Assembly (NCBI RefSeq): GCF_910596095.1
Contig: NC_056548.1
Coordinates: 8,643,151-8,707,150 of the forward strand
DNA from: Thunnus maccoyii
Taxonomy: Eukaryota > Chordata > Actinopteri > Scombriformes > Scombridae
Length of the DNA: 64,000 nt
Reading direction: 5' to 3'
Below the pieces are notes generated by a model. That model saw only the letters and a list, made by a program, of their open reading frames with translations. It made no database searches and was not told the DNA's origin. Positions 1 to 15,000 of this stretch are shown here, one piece after another. The translations under genes were made by a program, and so were the position numbers. Position 1 is the stretch's first letter. Each line of letters begins with the position of its first letter.

Positions 1-25
1 GTTATTTTCATTTAGACTCTATTAC

Positions 26-3000
26 CTTTGAGGAAGGACTTCATTTTGAGTATGCAATCTCCTCTGCAGGGTCTCCAGCTCATCTTTCAGCTGCCTCACT
101 GTATCTTCTGGAGCAGTGGGATACAATGATGTCCCCAGTGACACCAACTCAACATGAGAGAGTTCAAGGGACTTGACCTCTGAGTGCAAGGCCTGCAAGA
201 AAACATACTTTTCTTAAGCAATTGTTTAACATTACAGTCCTGTAAAGTTTTAATTATTGTATGAATGAATGTGCACTATGTATTCATCATGTTGAGGGGA
301 CAAACAGTAAGTGTGCACAAGGGACCAATTATTTATAATCATTTATTTATATGTGTGTGTGGGTGTGTGTGTGCACTTCTATCTTTGTGAGGACTCACTG
401 GAGATTTAGATCTTCAGAGTGAGGATACTTCAGTATAGTGAGGACACTTCGGCCAATTCTCACCTTTTCAAAGGACTAATTGAGGGTTAAGAGTTGGTTT
501 AATGGCTACTCTTAGGGACTGGGGGATGTGAAAGTAAAAACGTGTGTGTGTATGTTTCATAGAAAGTTGAAAAGGTTCAGGACAGCAACTTTATTTCTTC
601 AGAAAATAATATTGTGCCACTGTGTTTCAAAGAACTATATTTGTGTGAATGTATTGTACCTGCAAATCCTGTATCTCACTGCGGAGCTTGGCTTTATCAG
701 CTGACAGACACTGACTCTCCGGTTTGGATGCAGATTCACTCCTCTCCAAGCATGAAACAAAGTTTGAACGCTGTTTCTCATACCTGAAATTTCAGTTAAG
801 TCTAGGTTAAGCCAGCATTCAAATTTATTGAATTGCTTTTATATGCTATTAAAATCCAACATATGTTAAATTTACTGTATGTACAACAGCTCTTACTTTT
901 GCCAAAGAGAAAGTAGGGTCTCCAAAGTGTTCTGTTTGTCCTTTGCCTCCTGTACGTTTTGCTCATAGCTGGTGTTAAGCTGTGTCACAGTCCTCTCTGC
1001 TTGCTCTTTGTCACTAAGCCTTCGAGCACCAGCAGACAGGGACAGCAAGGTTCCCTTCAGCCTTTCCAGACACTGACAGACATCCTGGGGAGCAATAACA
1101 GAAGACAGTGACCCACATAGCATTACCCAAGCGCTGGAAGACTGACAGAAAGGAACAAGTGGCACTGTGTTGAGCTTTGCAGATCTCTTCCAGATATTGC
1201 TGGTGTGTACCTTTTTTAATTAAAGAAGCAAAGAATATTAAAATAATTGTTTAATTAGAAGTATAGTGTTTATTTAAATTAAAATAGAAGAGTAAAAACA
1301 ATCAAATACCATGTGGTTTTGAAGAGCTTTGTAGGTCTCTGATGAGGAGGTGCAGGATTTGATCGGATTCTCCAGTTTTGTATGTAGCTCACTGAGAGAT
1401 GCTTCCACCTAGAAAATAAAGATCAAAACTAACTGTATGCCCATATTTTCCATCAATGTTATTCTGTATGTTGTCATGATATTAAAAAAACCATCAATCA
1501 GCCTATTTATTGTACCTCCTCCAGGCTCGTTTTGAACTTCTGCTGGTGAGAAGAGCTTTCCTCCAGCTGTCCGTCAAGCTGCTGTACGCTCTCCTTCAGC
1601 TCTTCCCAGTACCGGCCGATTTGGGTCAGACGTGCCTTGATACGAGCTGCCTCCCCTGAAGATACAAACTGGGCCAGTGCCTGGGAGTCTGCCTCCAGTT
1701 GAGAAAGAACCTCAGCACGCTCTTGAAGCTCTGCACCAACAGCCTGCACATGCAGACAAGGTTGAAAAGTAATGAAACAAGCAAAACTGCGATAGCCACC
1801 AAATCCATTAATTTGCATTGAAGAAAGATGGTTGATACATGAATCAAAAATAGAAACAGTGTGTTGATGTCACCTTAAAGAAGGCTGGTGGTGTTGCTCT
1901 CTGATACTATTTTGGTTTGTGGTTGATCGCTACAATACTCTTATAGTTACAGGATGTGGTGTTAAAGGGTTGTAGCTGTATGATGCACAGTACCTTCACT
2001 GTGTTGATCTGTTGCTCAAGAGGCAAAGTAGAACTCTTCAGGACATCCAGTTGCTTTTCCTTGTCAGATATCCACAAGGAAAAGGCTTCAAATCCAGCTC
2101 CAAACCGATCCCATTGGATTTTCATTTCTTCAAGAGTCTTAACACTGGAACACAAGAGTAGATATCATAAATGAGCTGTGCAAAAGCTGCAAATACACAA
2201 GATATTCTCAAGAGACTTTCAAATACACCTGAGTTACTATGTACATTTTGACTGTGTTGTATTCCCTTTTGTGGCAAATTCCACTCATCTGGTACAGTAT
2301 CATGGTGGGTTTAACTATCAAGTATTTGCAAAAACTGTGAAAACGTAATAAAATCCACAATCTTACTCTTTTTTGAGTCCAGACTCTACTTTGTCCACTT
2401 GCTCGCTGAGGGAGCGAGCTTGTTGTAAGAGCAGATTCTTGTTTTTTGGACCAAGCTGGATTTCTGTCGCTCTCTTCAGCAAGGTGTTCATATGCGAGGC
2501 TTCTGCTTCACACTGCTTCAGCAACACCTGTTCACAAAACAAGAGAATATTAGTAGCTTTCTCTGTTTAGCTAATATACTTTCAACCACAGGATATTTCT
2601 CCAGAAAGTAAACCCAAAGACAAAACTTTTCTTACTCTGGCCTGGTCGAGTTCAACAGTCAGGCTCTCTGGACTGCTGAAGTTCAGGTCTCTCTCCATTG
2701 TTGAGCGTGCCTTGTTAACAAACTCATGCACTGCTTCCTGCTGGCTGTCAAACTCCTGCCAGGCTGCCAGTGTGACCTGGGAATGACAACGCACAAAGTA
2801 GTCTATACACAGTAGCACTTTATCTATAAAACAAAACACAGTTGATCCAAAAGTGGTAGAAGACATTAATAATGTTCTGTCTTGTTGATATGACCCTTTA
2901 GAATTATCATCTAATGGCAGAAATCCCTGATCACTGACACGTGACTGTACTGCCAAGCCAGCTCAAACCACATCATTATGTATGCTGATGATACCACCTA

Positions 3001-6000
3001 TTTTGGCTGTAGCAGCAGGGGTGATGAGTCAGCATATACTGTAGACAGAGCTATAGGAGAGTTAATACTCTGCAAGCACCTCATCCCTCTGTATATCAGT
3101 GGTTCTGTTATTAAAAGAGTCAGAAACATCAAGTGCACCTCCTTTTGCGTGGGCCCATTATGCGTCCTCTCTAGCATAGAAAACTCCAAATAAGTGTCCA
3201 TTTCAAGACTACCGCCGCCTTCCTGTCTACATTTTATAAAAGCATCATCAAGAGGGTGATCAATGACTCAATGTATCACTATCTTCAAAAGAAACTGTAA
3301 AGCCTCCAGCAGAAAACATCAATCTCTGCCCTCCATTCAGGAATTTATTTTTGCACAAATACTGCATCTGAAAAGGCCTTTTGCATTAACAAGACTCCCT
3401 CTCCTCATTCCATAGAGAAGCTGTTTTCTATTCACAAAATTTTAGGTAAATCTGTCAAGGTTTCCTTTCCTTTATTAATTTATCTATCACAGACAACATA
3501 TATTAATAAACATCCATATGATGTAAATGTAGTATGATTTAGTCAAAAGGCTAATTTTCTGTTTTCAACAGACATATACAAGTATTTACAGGAAACAACA
3601 GACAAGACTTATCACTAAACATCACAAAGAACTCGGAAACTATACAAGCATATATTTAGAGCAGATGTTAATGCCATCCTGTGGTAACTAAACTGATGAC
3701 ATCATCGAGCCGAGATGTGTCAGGATTCAGCTCAGCAGCTGACAGTGATTTATCGACCGCATCGTCCATTCATTTCACAGTGATTCATCAAAACAGCACA
3801 TTGCAGTATCGGGGAAAAAGAATAACCTTCTGAGTTTTAAGAAGTTGGGAAAAGTAAAGACAAACAGCTCAATCGGTCAATGTCAGCGTCTGTTCATAAA
3901 TTTCCCGCGACCCTGTCTGTTCAGAACATTTTGCCAATATTTATACACAAACTGCAGCAAAATCATTTTAACCTTTTTGTTGCAAATTATTATTCTTCAG
4001 TAACAGTTGTGATTTACTGTGAAATGTTGCTCATTAACAATGTCCCAAAAGCTCCATGAATCACCGCCTTGTTAACATTGCTCACCTCGAGGCTTTGCTC
4101 CTGTGAATCCATATTCTGCTCCATTTTGCTGAGTGTGTTCTCTAAACTCTGCAGGTCCTGCTGCAGAGTATCTCCCAGACCCTCCTCAGCCTGGAGCTGC
4201 TGGCCTCTGGTGATCAACTGCTGGACATCCTTTCTCTTCAGCTTTTGCCGTTTCAAAAGTTGCTAGAAGAAGAAGGAAGACACAAAGTTTTAAGCAACAA
4301 AAGTTAACATTAATAAGTCACTTCTGCCTTCAAAACCAGCAAAAATAAAGAAGTCAATTAATTTTATTCCAGAACATTCATTTAATTCCCTGCATACCTG
4401 GTGAACAAGAAGTAATTGTTGGGCTTCTCGAACAGTTGGGCAGTCCAGTATTCTGGTGACCTCAGCCTGAGCCTCTTTCTGCCCCTGAACAAGATCATCT
4501 AAAGTAGTTTGTACTTCTCCCCTGAACTGCACACAGTCCCCAACAGCCAGTACCATCTTCTCAGCCTGGAAGATATAACAGAGCAAATACAGCATAAGAA
4601 CAAACATGATGGATTGATAATGGGGTATGTATAGTCTATTCTTGCACATTGAAACATAGAATTGCCCTGATAATGCCCTAAGAATGTCTACTGATGTGTT
4701 ACAGTTGATCACAGATTACTGTAATATTTTTGTATCTGTGTGTCCCTTAGATAAGTTTAAAATCTTAAAGCAGTATAATGTAGATTCCCAGGGGGCATAT
4801 AACATCTGGATTGTATGTTGTGCCTTAATAAAACAAGCAAAAGCTTCACCTACCTCCATGAGGGAAGCAAGAAGACCCTTAAAATCAGTAGAGAGCTTGT
4901 TCAGTGCACTTCCTTGCCTCTGGGCATCGCTGTCTGCACAGATCTCGATCAGTACAGCCATACGGGCTTTCAGCCAGCCAAGATTCCCCTCCTGTAGCTC
5001 TGCATCATTTCTCAGCTCCTGCACACAACAACAGAGTGTGATACAGCCCATATGGTCAAAAGAGTCATCTGACATAAAACATTTTTACAGTCACATCTCC
5101 TCAATAATGACATTAACAAGCTAGTAGCACATCACAGGTTGCATATTGTAGAAGAGGGACTATATGGGACTAACTTACCATGATGGTAGCCTTCACCTGG
5201 CTGTATTTTCTGGGGTCGTTGGCTCGGTTTCTGAGCAGCCTTAGTTGGCTCTCTTTAGATATAAGCCAGCAGGAGAGTTCAGCATACCTGTTTCACACCA
5301 TAAAGGGAAAATTCCACTTCAAGCTCAAAAAGGTATCAGGAATATTTGAATGTGAGAGAAAAGGTTGACTTCTCGCACCCTGTCAGGCACATTGTTTCAG
5401 TCATGTACATTTGTCAGGCATCAAATTCACAATGTGAAACATTTTATACAAAAGCCCCAGGTGAACCAAAAGTGGAGCCAAATGTCAGAGCTGAGACAAT
5501 TACCATATCAATAACTGATAAAAACTTCCTTAAAATGAGACAAACAATATATGTAAAAATCCACAGAAAACTAAAGTAACATCTGTATTTCATAGACCAT
5601 GACCAAAACATTGTATTTCAAATAAACTCAGTGCATATAATGAGGGGAAATGCAATATTTTCTTCTGATTTAATTTTCCTAAGCATCTGTCTACCAGGTG
5701 GTCATTAGATAACACTCCGTTTTGGGAATAATTACATAAAAATTATACGGCATTAGTGCATAAATATAATCATCACATTAAAAAGATAGATCTCTTTGTT
5801 GAGGTTTGGCGGTTGAGAAGCTACCCCTCAAAATCTAATTATACATCAAGTCTACGTGGTCTACGTGGTGACCACAAGACCTGTGAATGGTCTGGTTCAG
5901 GCTCCTTTATGTTTACTGTTGTGTCTACTTTATGTGCAGTGTCCTAATCACAACTGTCAGTCTCTATCTCAAGTGAATTAAAAATTTAAACATGATTACT

Positions 6001-9000
6001 TTGGGTATGAAAGGCATGCTGCTGCCTGGTAATGCACAACACACTATTGTTGCAACAGTGCTTCAACAGTCAAAAGGTCAAATCCTGCACTGTTTTTTTT
6101 TTTTGCTGCATGTAGCTGTTTGGTATAAGCAGGATTCATCAAAATAAGTCATTTATTTTTAGATTACTGCACCTTGTGTTGTACTCCTTCCATTTATCTG
6201 GGTGCTGCATTAGCTTCTGATGGGTGTTCTCAATTTCTTCACGGACCTCAGATAAGTCTTTTATGGCTGTGTCAAGGGTCTGCTGGGCAGGATCACCCTC
6301 AGGAAGTTTCTGACAAAGTTCCTCCATTAGTTGCAGCCTCTTCTCACAGATGGACTGGGGGCCCTTTTCCCTGAAGAAGGCCTTAAAGTAAGAGAACACA
6401 ATTATTTAGTTGTGTTAGAAGTGCATGCCACGAACAAAGGGTATAATTTGTTTTACTCTTGTTATGAAAAAGAAAGTGTGCTAATGCTTTATATACAGTA
6501 AATAGGTGTGTGTAATTTCAATTTATTAGATCTAAAAGCTGCATTTTAACAAAATGCTGCTAAATGAGGACACAGTGCTACAGAGCGGTGAATTTGCACT
6601 GAATTATTTCACACAAAGTCAATCAATACATGACAAGTTCAATTGAGCTTACCTTCCATGCTATACTGAAAGCAAATTCCACCAACCTCAGTCGTGTGGT
6701 CATTAATAAATGATTATTGGTTGATTGATTGAAACTCAGCCAGGCACTCAGCCACTCCGTGCTCACCCTGTGCTCCTTGATGAGCCTCTCGCTCCCCATG
6801 CTAGCCAGGTGGCGGTTCTCCCTGGTCAGCTCCGCCTGGCACTCCTGCAGCGACACCATCAGCTTGCTCCTCTCCACCTCTACTTTCAGGTGGAGGAGGT
6901 GAAAGGGGGCATCTGTTTGAATATCCTGGGAGAGGAGAAATACAGAAACTATCAGATCAGATTCAGAGAAATTTGTGTTTTAAGAAACGTTTTAGGGGTA
7001 TACAAAGTTTATGAAAAAACATTACCGTAAAACCGACTATGTATTTGTGCATTATTATTAATCATTTCAAGTGGTTTGCACCTGCAATCATAATTATAGA
7101 GCTGCAGTCAAAATGGTGCATATATCAAAAAAGAGATTCTGATTTTTGGTTGTTTGATGTATTGATATTTAGCTGTCCAGTGAAAACCATGTATCTCCAA
7201 ATTTGGTCATTTTAAATTGGTTTTCACAGGACAGCGATGATATATTAATAATTAAAAAGACATCATGCAGTTGAGAGAAAAATACAAAATTAAATTTGTA
7301 GTCTAGTGCAGCTTTAACTGTCACTACTCATGTGACCAACCTTCCAGTGTTTGTGCAGTTTCCTGACTGTTTCCTGCAGCGACTGCTGCTCCTGCTCTGG
7401 CAAAATGTCTGTCAGCTCATCACAAGCTTTGAGGAATGTATTCAAGACCCGCTGGTCCAGCTGACCAAAGAACTCCTGCCAAAACATCACACATTTCACA
7501 CTTTGTACAGGGCAGATGATGTCTCATTTACATGCATCATACTGTATTTATACTCTGGTTTAATTATATATATCCTTCTGCATCTGTTCCACGCTGTGCT
7601 GAGACCGACAGTCGTATTTAATTATTTTCAATTTAGAGAAGTTCTGTACAGTTACGTTCAGTATGATACTGGCAACCTAGAAAATAGGCTAATACAGGCA
7701 TATGTTTTGATTATGTAACCATACGGCTAGACGCACTGTACTGTGCAGTATGGGTTGTGTATGATACTTGAATCCTGCACAAAATATATTTTCTTACTGT
7801 GTGTTTTTTGAGCAGCTCCTCTGGGTTGCCTCTTTCTGTCAGACAGTGCTGTGCCATTTTAAGAACCTTCTCCAGCTCTACTCGTGACTCATCAAATCTC
7901 TTCATGAGGCTGCTGTTCGCCTCCACGTGCTTCCTCCACTCTGTAGATTCCCTAATCATGGTCTAAACAAACACGCATAATTCTTTAAATGCAAAATTTG
8001 TTTGAATTGAACTCAAACTGTATAGAAGTGTAGTAGGAGGTTTACCTGTGAGGAGGCCTGGAGGTCTGCAACTCTTTTCTGCAGAAGACCCATGTCCATG
8101 TGCTGGAGAGTTTTACTGCTGTTCATTATTTTCTGGATGGTCTGGTGATTTCTCTCTATCACTGTCAGACACTTCTTACAGCTATGTGTGAAGGTCGCCA
8201 GCTCCTGCAGTATTCAATGTCAAGCAGTGTGTTAGCCATTTATTCATATGCTAAATATTATAGTCAAAAATTTTGATTTATATATCTATCTAAAAGTCAT
8301 TCAATAAAACCGTTACAGTACCATATTGAAACACTATTATTATTCACCTGGCACTTCTGTTTAAAGTCTACAGGTCCCTCTGAGTCGGTAGTACTGGTGA
8401 TATGACTGGCCTTCTCCAGAGCCTGATAGAAGCCTGTTATGTTCTTCTCCATTTCTTCAAGTTGAGGTAAAAGGGACTGAGACTCCCTCAGCAGAGGCAA
8501 ACATCGTTCCCTTACCTGATTGGAAGAGAGCATGTTGATTAAACTGAATCACAGGTGACCGATGTGTTATTTTGACATCAAATAACAATCAATTTGAGAT
8601 ATAGCTTGACATTTAAGTTTAGCCTTGGTTTAAATAAAGTTTCACTGCATCCACTGCAGAAAACCACAACCAATGAAATTCTGAGTGTATACATGTAAAA
8701 ATAACATTTTTACTGCAGCTAATTCAAGCTTTTACATATTCTAAAAATCAATAATTTGCATATATCATTTGTAGATTATAAAAAGTGGCAGCTCTGTGTT
8801 TTCACAGCTAAAGAGTACCAAAAAATAACTGAAAGACTAGTTTATTAAAGCTTTGGTTTACTGTTGGCTAAAGTTAGGGTACGGTGTGGTTATGCACACA
8901 AAAAAAAAATTCAATATTTTTAAATATTCTTATGCATATAACTCAAGCTGAAATAATAAATACTGGCAGAAAATAATATAATATAAGTTATGAGCAAGTT

Positions 9001-12000
9001 CAATACAAATTGGGCATCAGTATCTGCCTTAAAAAACTCTCCAACCAGTTAGCAATGAACACACACGTATAAACACACATGCACATATAAAAAAAAAACG
9101 AAAAGAAAACAAGTGCATGGCATACTGTACAGTATATTGACATGGACACACCTTGCTCAGCTGCTCTTTGATTGAGACCATCACAGCCATCATCTGTGAA
9201 ACTTCCTCCTGCGGGGTGTCTTTGGTCAACAGCTGAGCGGTACGGCTCGCTGCCTTACATGCTGCTTCCATTGCTGGCACTTTGTGCTTGATTTCCTACA
9301 GGAAGTTGAGATAAACAGTATAATGATTTTAAATCATACAGAACAGAGTTGAAACATCTGTCTAACCTGAGGAAGAGGATGAGCGTATGGGCTGTTTACC
9401 TCGACATCTTGAACAAATGCTCTGACATTCAAGAAAGACACTTGGACAGGAGCCGTCATCTTCTCATTGGTTGCATCCATGAACATTTTCAAAGTGTTAA
9501 TACCATCTTGGTAGTCTTGCCTCAACTTATCAACCTCATCTGCTCGTGCATACTGCCAATGAAACAGAAGAAGACAGTAAACTGAACATTTTTTATCTTT
9601 TTTTGAAAAACTTGAGCTGTTGGGATGAAAGCTATCATTATATATTTATTGTGGTACATTTGTTGTTCAAAGGTGCAATTCATTTACATGTTTGACTTTG
9701 ACAAATAGTTCCCTCCATCTCCCGTTCAGAAGAAGAAGCTGCTGCTTCAGATCTCGTGAGACGGTATCATCGCAGGTCTCAATGAGGAAGTTCCCAGCAT
9801 CGTTCATGTCCATGTGCTGCTGGATCCAGTGAGAAAGGTTTCTGAAAAAGTCCTAAAACAAGAAAGAAAAACAAAGACCTTATAGGTTTCAGAGTCACGT
9901 ATGGTCTGTGTACATGGTAGAAACATTCAACATAACATTCAGCGGCACTAATAAAAGTCTGTACATGACAAATACTATTTATAATCATGTGACTGTACTT
10001 ACACGTTTGGCATTCTCTGACTGGTTGAGCATCTGCTCAGCGTCCTCCAGCCATGCCTGCAGTGCTGCAACTGTGCTACTGTACTTCTCCCAGTTAGAGA
10101 TCACCTCCTCCAGCATACTGCGAACACTTCGCACCTCCAAAGCCAGGTTCTTCCACTGAGCCGTGGCATCACTGAGGAATTTACTCACCCCTTCCGCTTC
10201 ATCAACTGAAAATAAAAATGCGGAAACAGGTCAGTTCAGAGAAATCTGACTTGAGTATCGGCTGTATAAAAACAACAATTGATTATGTCCTCTGATTAGC
10301 CATTTGGTGGATCTTATGTTAGGTCAAAAAGATCATGCTAAAATAGCATTCCAGCTAATGTAATTATCACAAATGTTTCATGCAAAATGTAATATTATAA
10401 TTTTTTACTTCTGGATGTTAAAAGAATGTTAGAAAAGAAAAGTGCAGCCCCAGAATGAAACAGTTCAAGAGACAAGCAAAGTTAGGGTTTTAATGATTGT
10501 CAGGCTGTTTTTGGACTTACCTTTGTTACAGGTCTTAGACCCTGTAACAGGAAATCGATAATATGACTGTTTACAATGAGCCCAAAAATGTTTATATATA
10601 TATATACATATACGTATATATAATTAATTAATTAATTAATAAAAATAATAACAGAAAAGAGGCTTACTTGAACTGTCAGATTTTATATACACCTCTGCTG
10701 CTTGCTTGAGGGCTGTATAGATTATCTCATACTGCTCAAAGAACCTGTGGCCTTCAATGAAAGTCTGGAATGGAAAGGAAAACATAAAATAAAATTGAAA
10801 TAGTCTGCTAGGCACAGCATAATACTAATAATACTTCTGCAACACTAATAATTTTAACTCACAAGGTAACTTTGCAACAGGAGTTCAACTGAGTCGCGTC
10901 GGCCGTATTTAATGATCCAGGACTTGAGCTTTGACTCAGCCAACACGAGAAACGCCATTAGTCGATATTTCATTTCACAGAATTCCAGTTTGATCAAGTG
11001 AGCATGTGATGATGTGGACACAAAATTGAACCTGCAAATTAAACACATTGATTAAACACAATAATCTTTTTTTTAAAAGAGGCATAGAGGCATAGAAAAC
11101 CAAACATGGATGACTTTCTAATGAATAAAACATGATGATTTTTGATTACATTTTTAGATAACACAGTACATAAAATTACTTAAGGAAAAAACAGTTTAAG
11201 GTCTTACCGTTCAGCCATGTCTTGGAGCTGTTCAGGCGGGACGGGGACTCCATTCACTGATCTGTCCCTGTGGATCTGCTGGAAGGTTTGCCTGTGCGAT
11301 TCCAAGTTTTTTAATACCTCCTGCAAAATGTAAACCCAAAAAGATGTTGCATTGCATTTCCTTTTCTACTGCACCGGTATAAAACAACAGCAATAGCATG
11401 GTGGATTATCAAAAACACACTGCAACTCAAAGGTCTGCTGTGTTACCTTATGCTGCTCTAGTTTTCTGTGAAGAACATTGGCAGTCTCGTCATGAGCATG
11501 TTGGATGGGAATGTCTTCCCTCAGAGCCATCTCTGCCCTGTGAAGCCAGGCTCCAATCACTCCCAGAGGACCAGGCAGGGACTTGTCCAGATGGATGTGC
11601 CAGTCCAGCAGCTGCAATTGACATCCATTAAAAAACCCCACTCTACCAAAGCAAGATCCCGCCATAGAGGAGGCTATGCTGATCAAAACATGACCACATG
11701 TTCACAAGCAGTCAGGCTACAAAAGAGTTTTATGCCAGTCTAGACAAGCTGTGGATGTCCAGAGGAGCGGACCGCCCAATGAACAAAACCTCCTCTGTTC
11801 CCATCTACTCCCCTCTGAACAAACTCTGATTCAAACGCCTGCACCCCACTGAACTTTCACTGGCACCGGGAGAGAGGAGCCCTGAGTTGTGTTTCCCTCG
11901 TTATGATCAGCACGATGATGCAATTTTCAAGCAAAGAAAAGCATAATGACAAATTAAATATATACATAAATATATATATTATTTATCCTAAGGTTGTGTT

Positions 12001-15000
12001 CACTTTAGTTTGATTATTTAACATAATTAATTCTCTTTTCTTTATGGCTTGGTAATATACACAATTCATGTTGTGCAGGTGTATAATACAGTCACAATTA
12101 CCCTGGCAGACACACGGTCCCAGGCCTGCTTGACCAGAGCTTGGTCCACAGACAGCTTGCCGTCTCTGCTGACTGGCTGCAGCAGTGGATCTGTCTGCTT
12201 TTTCTTCATCTCATATTGTACACGGAAGTTCTTAAATGCCTGGAAAAGAATGGAATAAAAGGAGAAACGTGGTAAGAATTTGATCAATGTCTTTGTCAAA
12301 GCTATATAGGTTTGACAAGTTATATAAGTTATATAACAGTGTTCTGTTTCTTTTCAGGCCTGACTCACCTGATATTTGTCAGTGAGGTTTCCCTCTGCCC
12401 CCTGGGCTCTCAGCACATCTCTCTCCAGCTGGTCTAAAAACACCTTCAGCTCTCTCAGCATTTTCCGCTCCTCTCTCTGTCATAATTAGGAAACATTTTG
12501 CTTAGAGTCACAGGAACAAACTGATGTTAAATGCCAATATGTTGAGAAACTCACACCGCACTGACATTCCAGAAACACCTCAACAAATAAGATTAGATAT
12601 TAAAAAAAACACACACAGTTAAGGACTAGAAAAAAGACTGAGCCTGTTAAGATTCCACAGAAAGTCATCCTCTACTTTTTTGCAGATTAGTTTTAGAAGT
12701 CGTGGTAGAAGGAAAGGGGTATGAGTATCATCTTCCAACCTCAAACACTACGTTTGTTAATTTAGTTGAACATACCTCAAGCATTTGCTCTATATCTTGG
12801 GGAGCAAACTATCCAGGAAAGCAGCAAGGCACACAGAGAGATGCAAACACACCACAAAATGCATTAGAATAGCAAGGAAAAAAAAAAAAGCCAAACAGAG
12901 AGAGAGAGAGAGAGCGAGAAGTGGGAATACACTCCAAACAGAAAGCATGCAGCGCTATGACCTGAGCTCTCACCTGAAGTACTGGCACTGACAGTGCAAA
13001 AGTTGGAATTGAGCCAAGAAGCAGCTTAATGTGCACACAAAAAAAAAATAAGTACATGGAAAAATTAAATGTGTGTGATGATGGAGACCAAAATATTGAT
13101 GATTATATAACTGCTGTGTTCATGCTGTGATTACTTTGATTCATTAGATACTTCATTTGATAAAAATATGAAGAGTTGCAGGCACAGGCATACACCAATT
13201 AAGCTCAGCAGCTGATATAGCATGTTTTTTTTATTAAGAATTCACTGTTACTATGATCTCTCTCTGCATATGGTCATTCTCTATGAATGATGATATACTG
13301 GGTGATGTTTGGGAGATGTGAATGGCAACAACATACACAGCTGAAAAATAATAACACATGGAGTTAAATATCAATTGTAATACTGTATTTTGTACTAAAA
13401 CAATGATATTTACTCCAAAAATTGCCATATGTATCATTGCCTTGCATGGACATAATACACAGTATAGTATGGGTGTGAAACAAGGTACCTCATCCTGCTG
13501 TCCGTCAGTTTCAGAGTGGTGAGGGTTTGGGTAGTGCTTGAGGAACTGAGCCACATATGTCATGATGGATTTTTCATCTGGCTTGTCTACATCCACATCT
13601 ACAAAGCAACACAAGCAATGTCGGATGCACTGGATGAAACTTTACACTGAAAATTAAACTGAAAAGACTTTCCACGCCTCCAAATGTCAGTATCGTGTTA
13701 GTATTTAAATGTCAACATGACTTAATACCTGAAGAAATAAAAGGCAGATATAACAGAGCCATTACACTTGGTATTAAGTCTATAAGACATAAAAAAAATG
13801 CATTTTGTACCATCAAGAGGATAAATCTCCACGGGCCTGACAGCTAATTATACATATCTACTTTCATCTTCATCCTTGACCTGATGTTGCTAGAAATCAC
13901 GGTCAAGTTCCTGTAAAAGCAGAGACATTTTGGGTGCAGCTCTTTGTGTAATAACGCACAATGACTCTGCTTTCTGAAGACGGGACTGCAGAGCCACTGC
14001 AGACTGCTTCACTTCCACAGACTAAAACTCTGAGCCACAAGAATCCCTAATCCTCTGGAGGGGTTCACTGATGTTTTTAATACACATTCTGTCAAAAACA
14101 CTCAAAGGAATGGATGAAAGGAGTAATACTATTTACTTTTACAGACAAACTAGTAAATATATTTAGGACTGTATATTTGCTACTGTTATGCTTGGGAATT
14201 GTTGAATTATCCTGCATCTATTTAGTAACACATTCCTATTGCTCTTGGGTCCGAATAATAAGGAATCCTTAATGCATACAAGTAAGAAAAGTCAGCAGTA
14301 CCTTCTGGATCCAGCAGACGAGGAATCCCCAGCTCATTTTCTGCAAGTGTAAAGGCCTCCTCTAAATTCTCCCTGTTGCTCCTCCTCCGCACCACCTCCA
14401 TATCCACCAGGTCTGGCCTGATGGCGTGCACCACCGACTGGAATGCAACACCATTGCGCCAGCTGGGACCGAAGTCCTTCACCTCAATTCCATGAAACCT
14501 GAGAAACATAAGCATAAGCATTTTTGTTGTGCAAATTCTTATGTAACACTAGTGTGAACACAGAAATCTTCAAAATATGGTGCATATAACAGTTGCCTTG
14601 CAGACCCTCAACCTTATCTATATCTTATTCAGTATATAGAAATGTATCTAGACCCATATCCATAATCATATTGCAACGCTGGGATAAAAAAATCATTTGA
14701 AAGTGACATACTTGGCAGCCGTGCACTGCACCCATCTGAGCAAGGCCTTCTTGGCATTGCCCTGAAATTTGTTAACCACCTTCCTCTTCATGGGGGGGCT
14801 TCCTGCTTCAGAGCTGACTAAACTCTCCACAGACGAGTTGCTGTTAGACAGGGCCTGGAGGGCTGGTAGGTTGCTGGTTAATTCCTCAATCTAAATGAGA
14901 AACAAGAACAAAAGGAAAAAGAAGAGTTTGGAGTCTTCACTGTGACCATAGCAACATGGAGTGAAAATGGCAGCATTTCATGAGATCTTTCTGAATCCCC

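Larger units (their letters stand above)
26..12476 (-). other. syne1: SYNE1 exons 11-39: start of the spectrin-repeat rod
   Basis: From about residue 325 to 1,773 the protein is almost all predicted alpha-helical coiled coil with spectrin-repeat landmarks. These include [65 protein letters not shown] and [13 protein letters not shown] segments. Many exons are 159, 165 or 168 nt (53-56 codons), about half of a 106-residue repeat, so exon borders track half-repeats. The last exon in the window (192-26) has a GTAATA donor and ends in phase 2, so the reading frame clearly continues beyond position 1. Several adjacent exons are out of frame when taken alone, which is why single ORFs break this gene up. 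Confidence 0.93.

Noticed and set aside
2978..3193. 71-aa open frame with YADDTT as a possible active reverse transcriptase
   Set aside because: The catalytic block is recognisable, but the surrounding domain is broken by stops and frame changes; treated as a dead LINE fragment.
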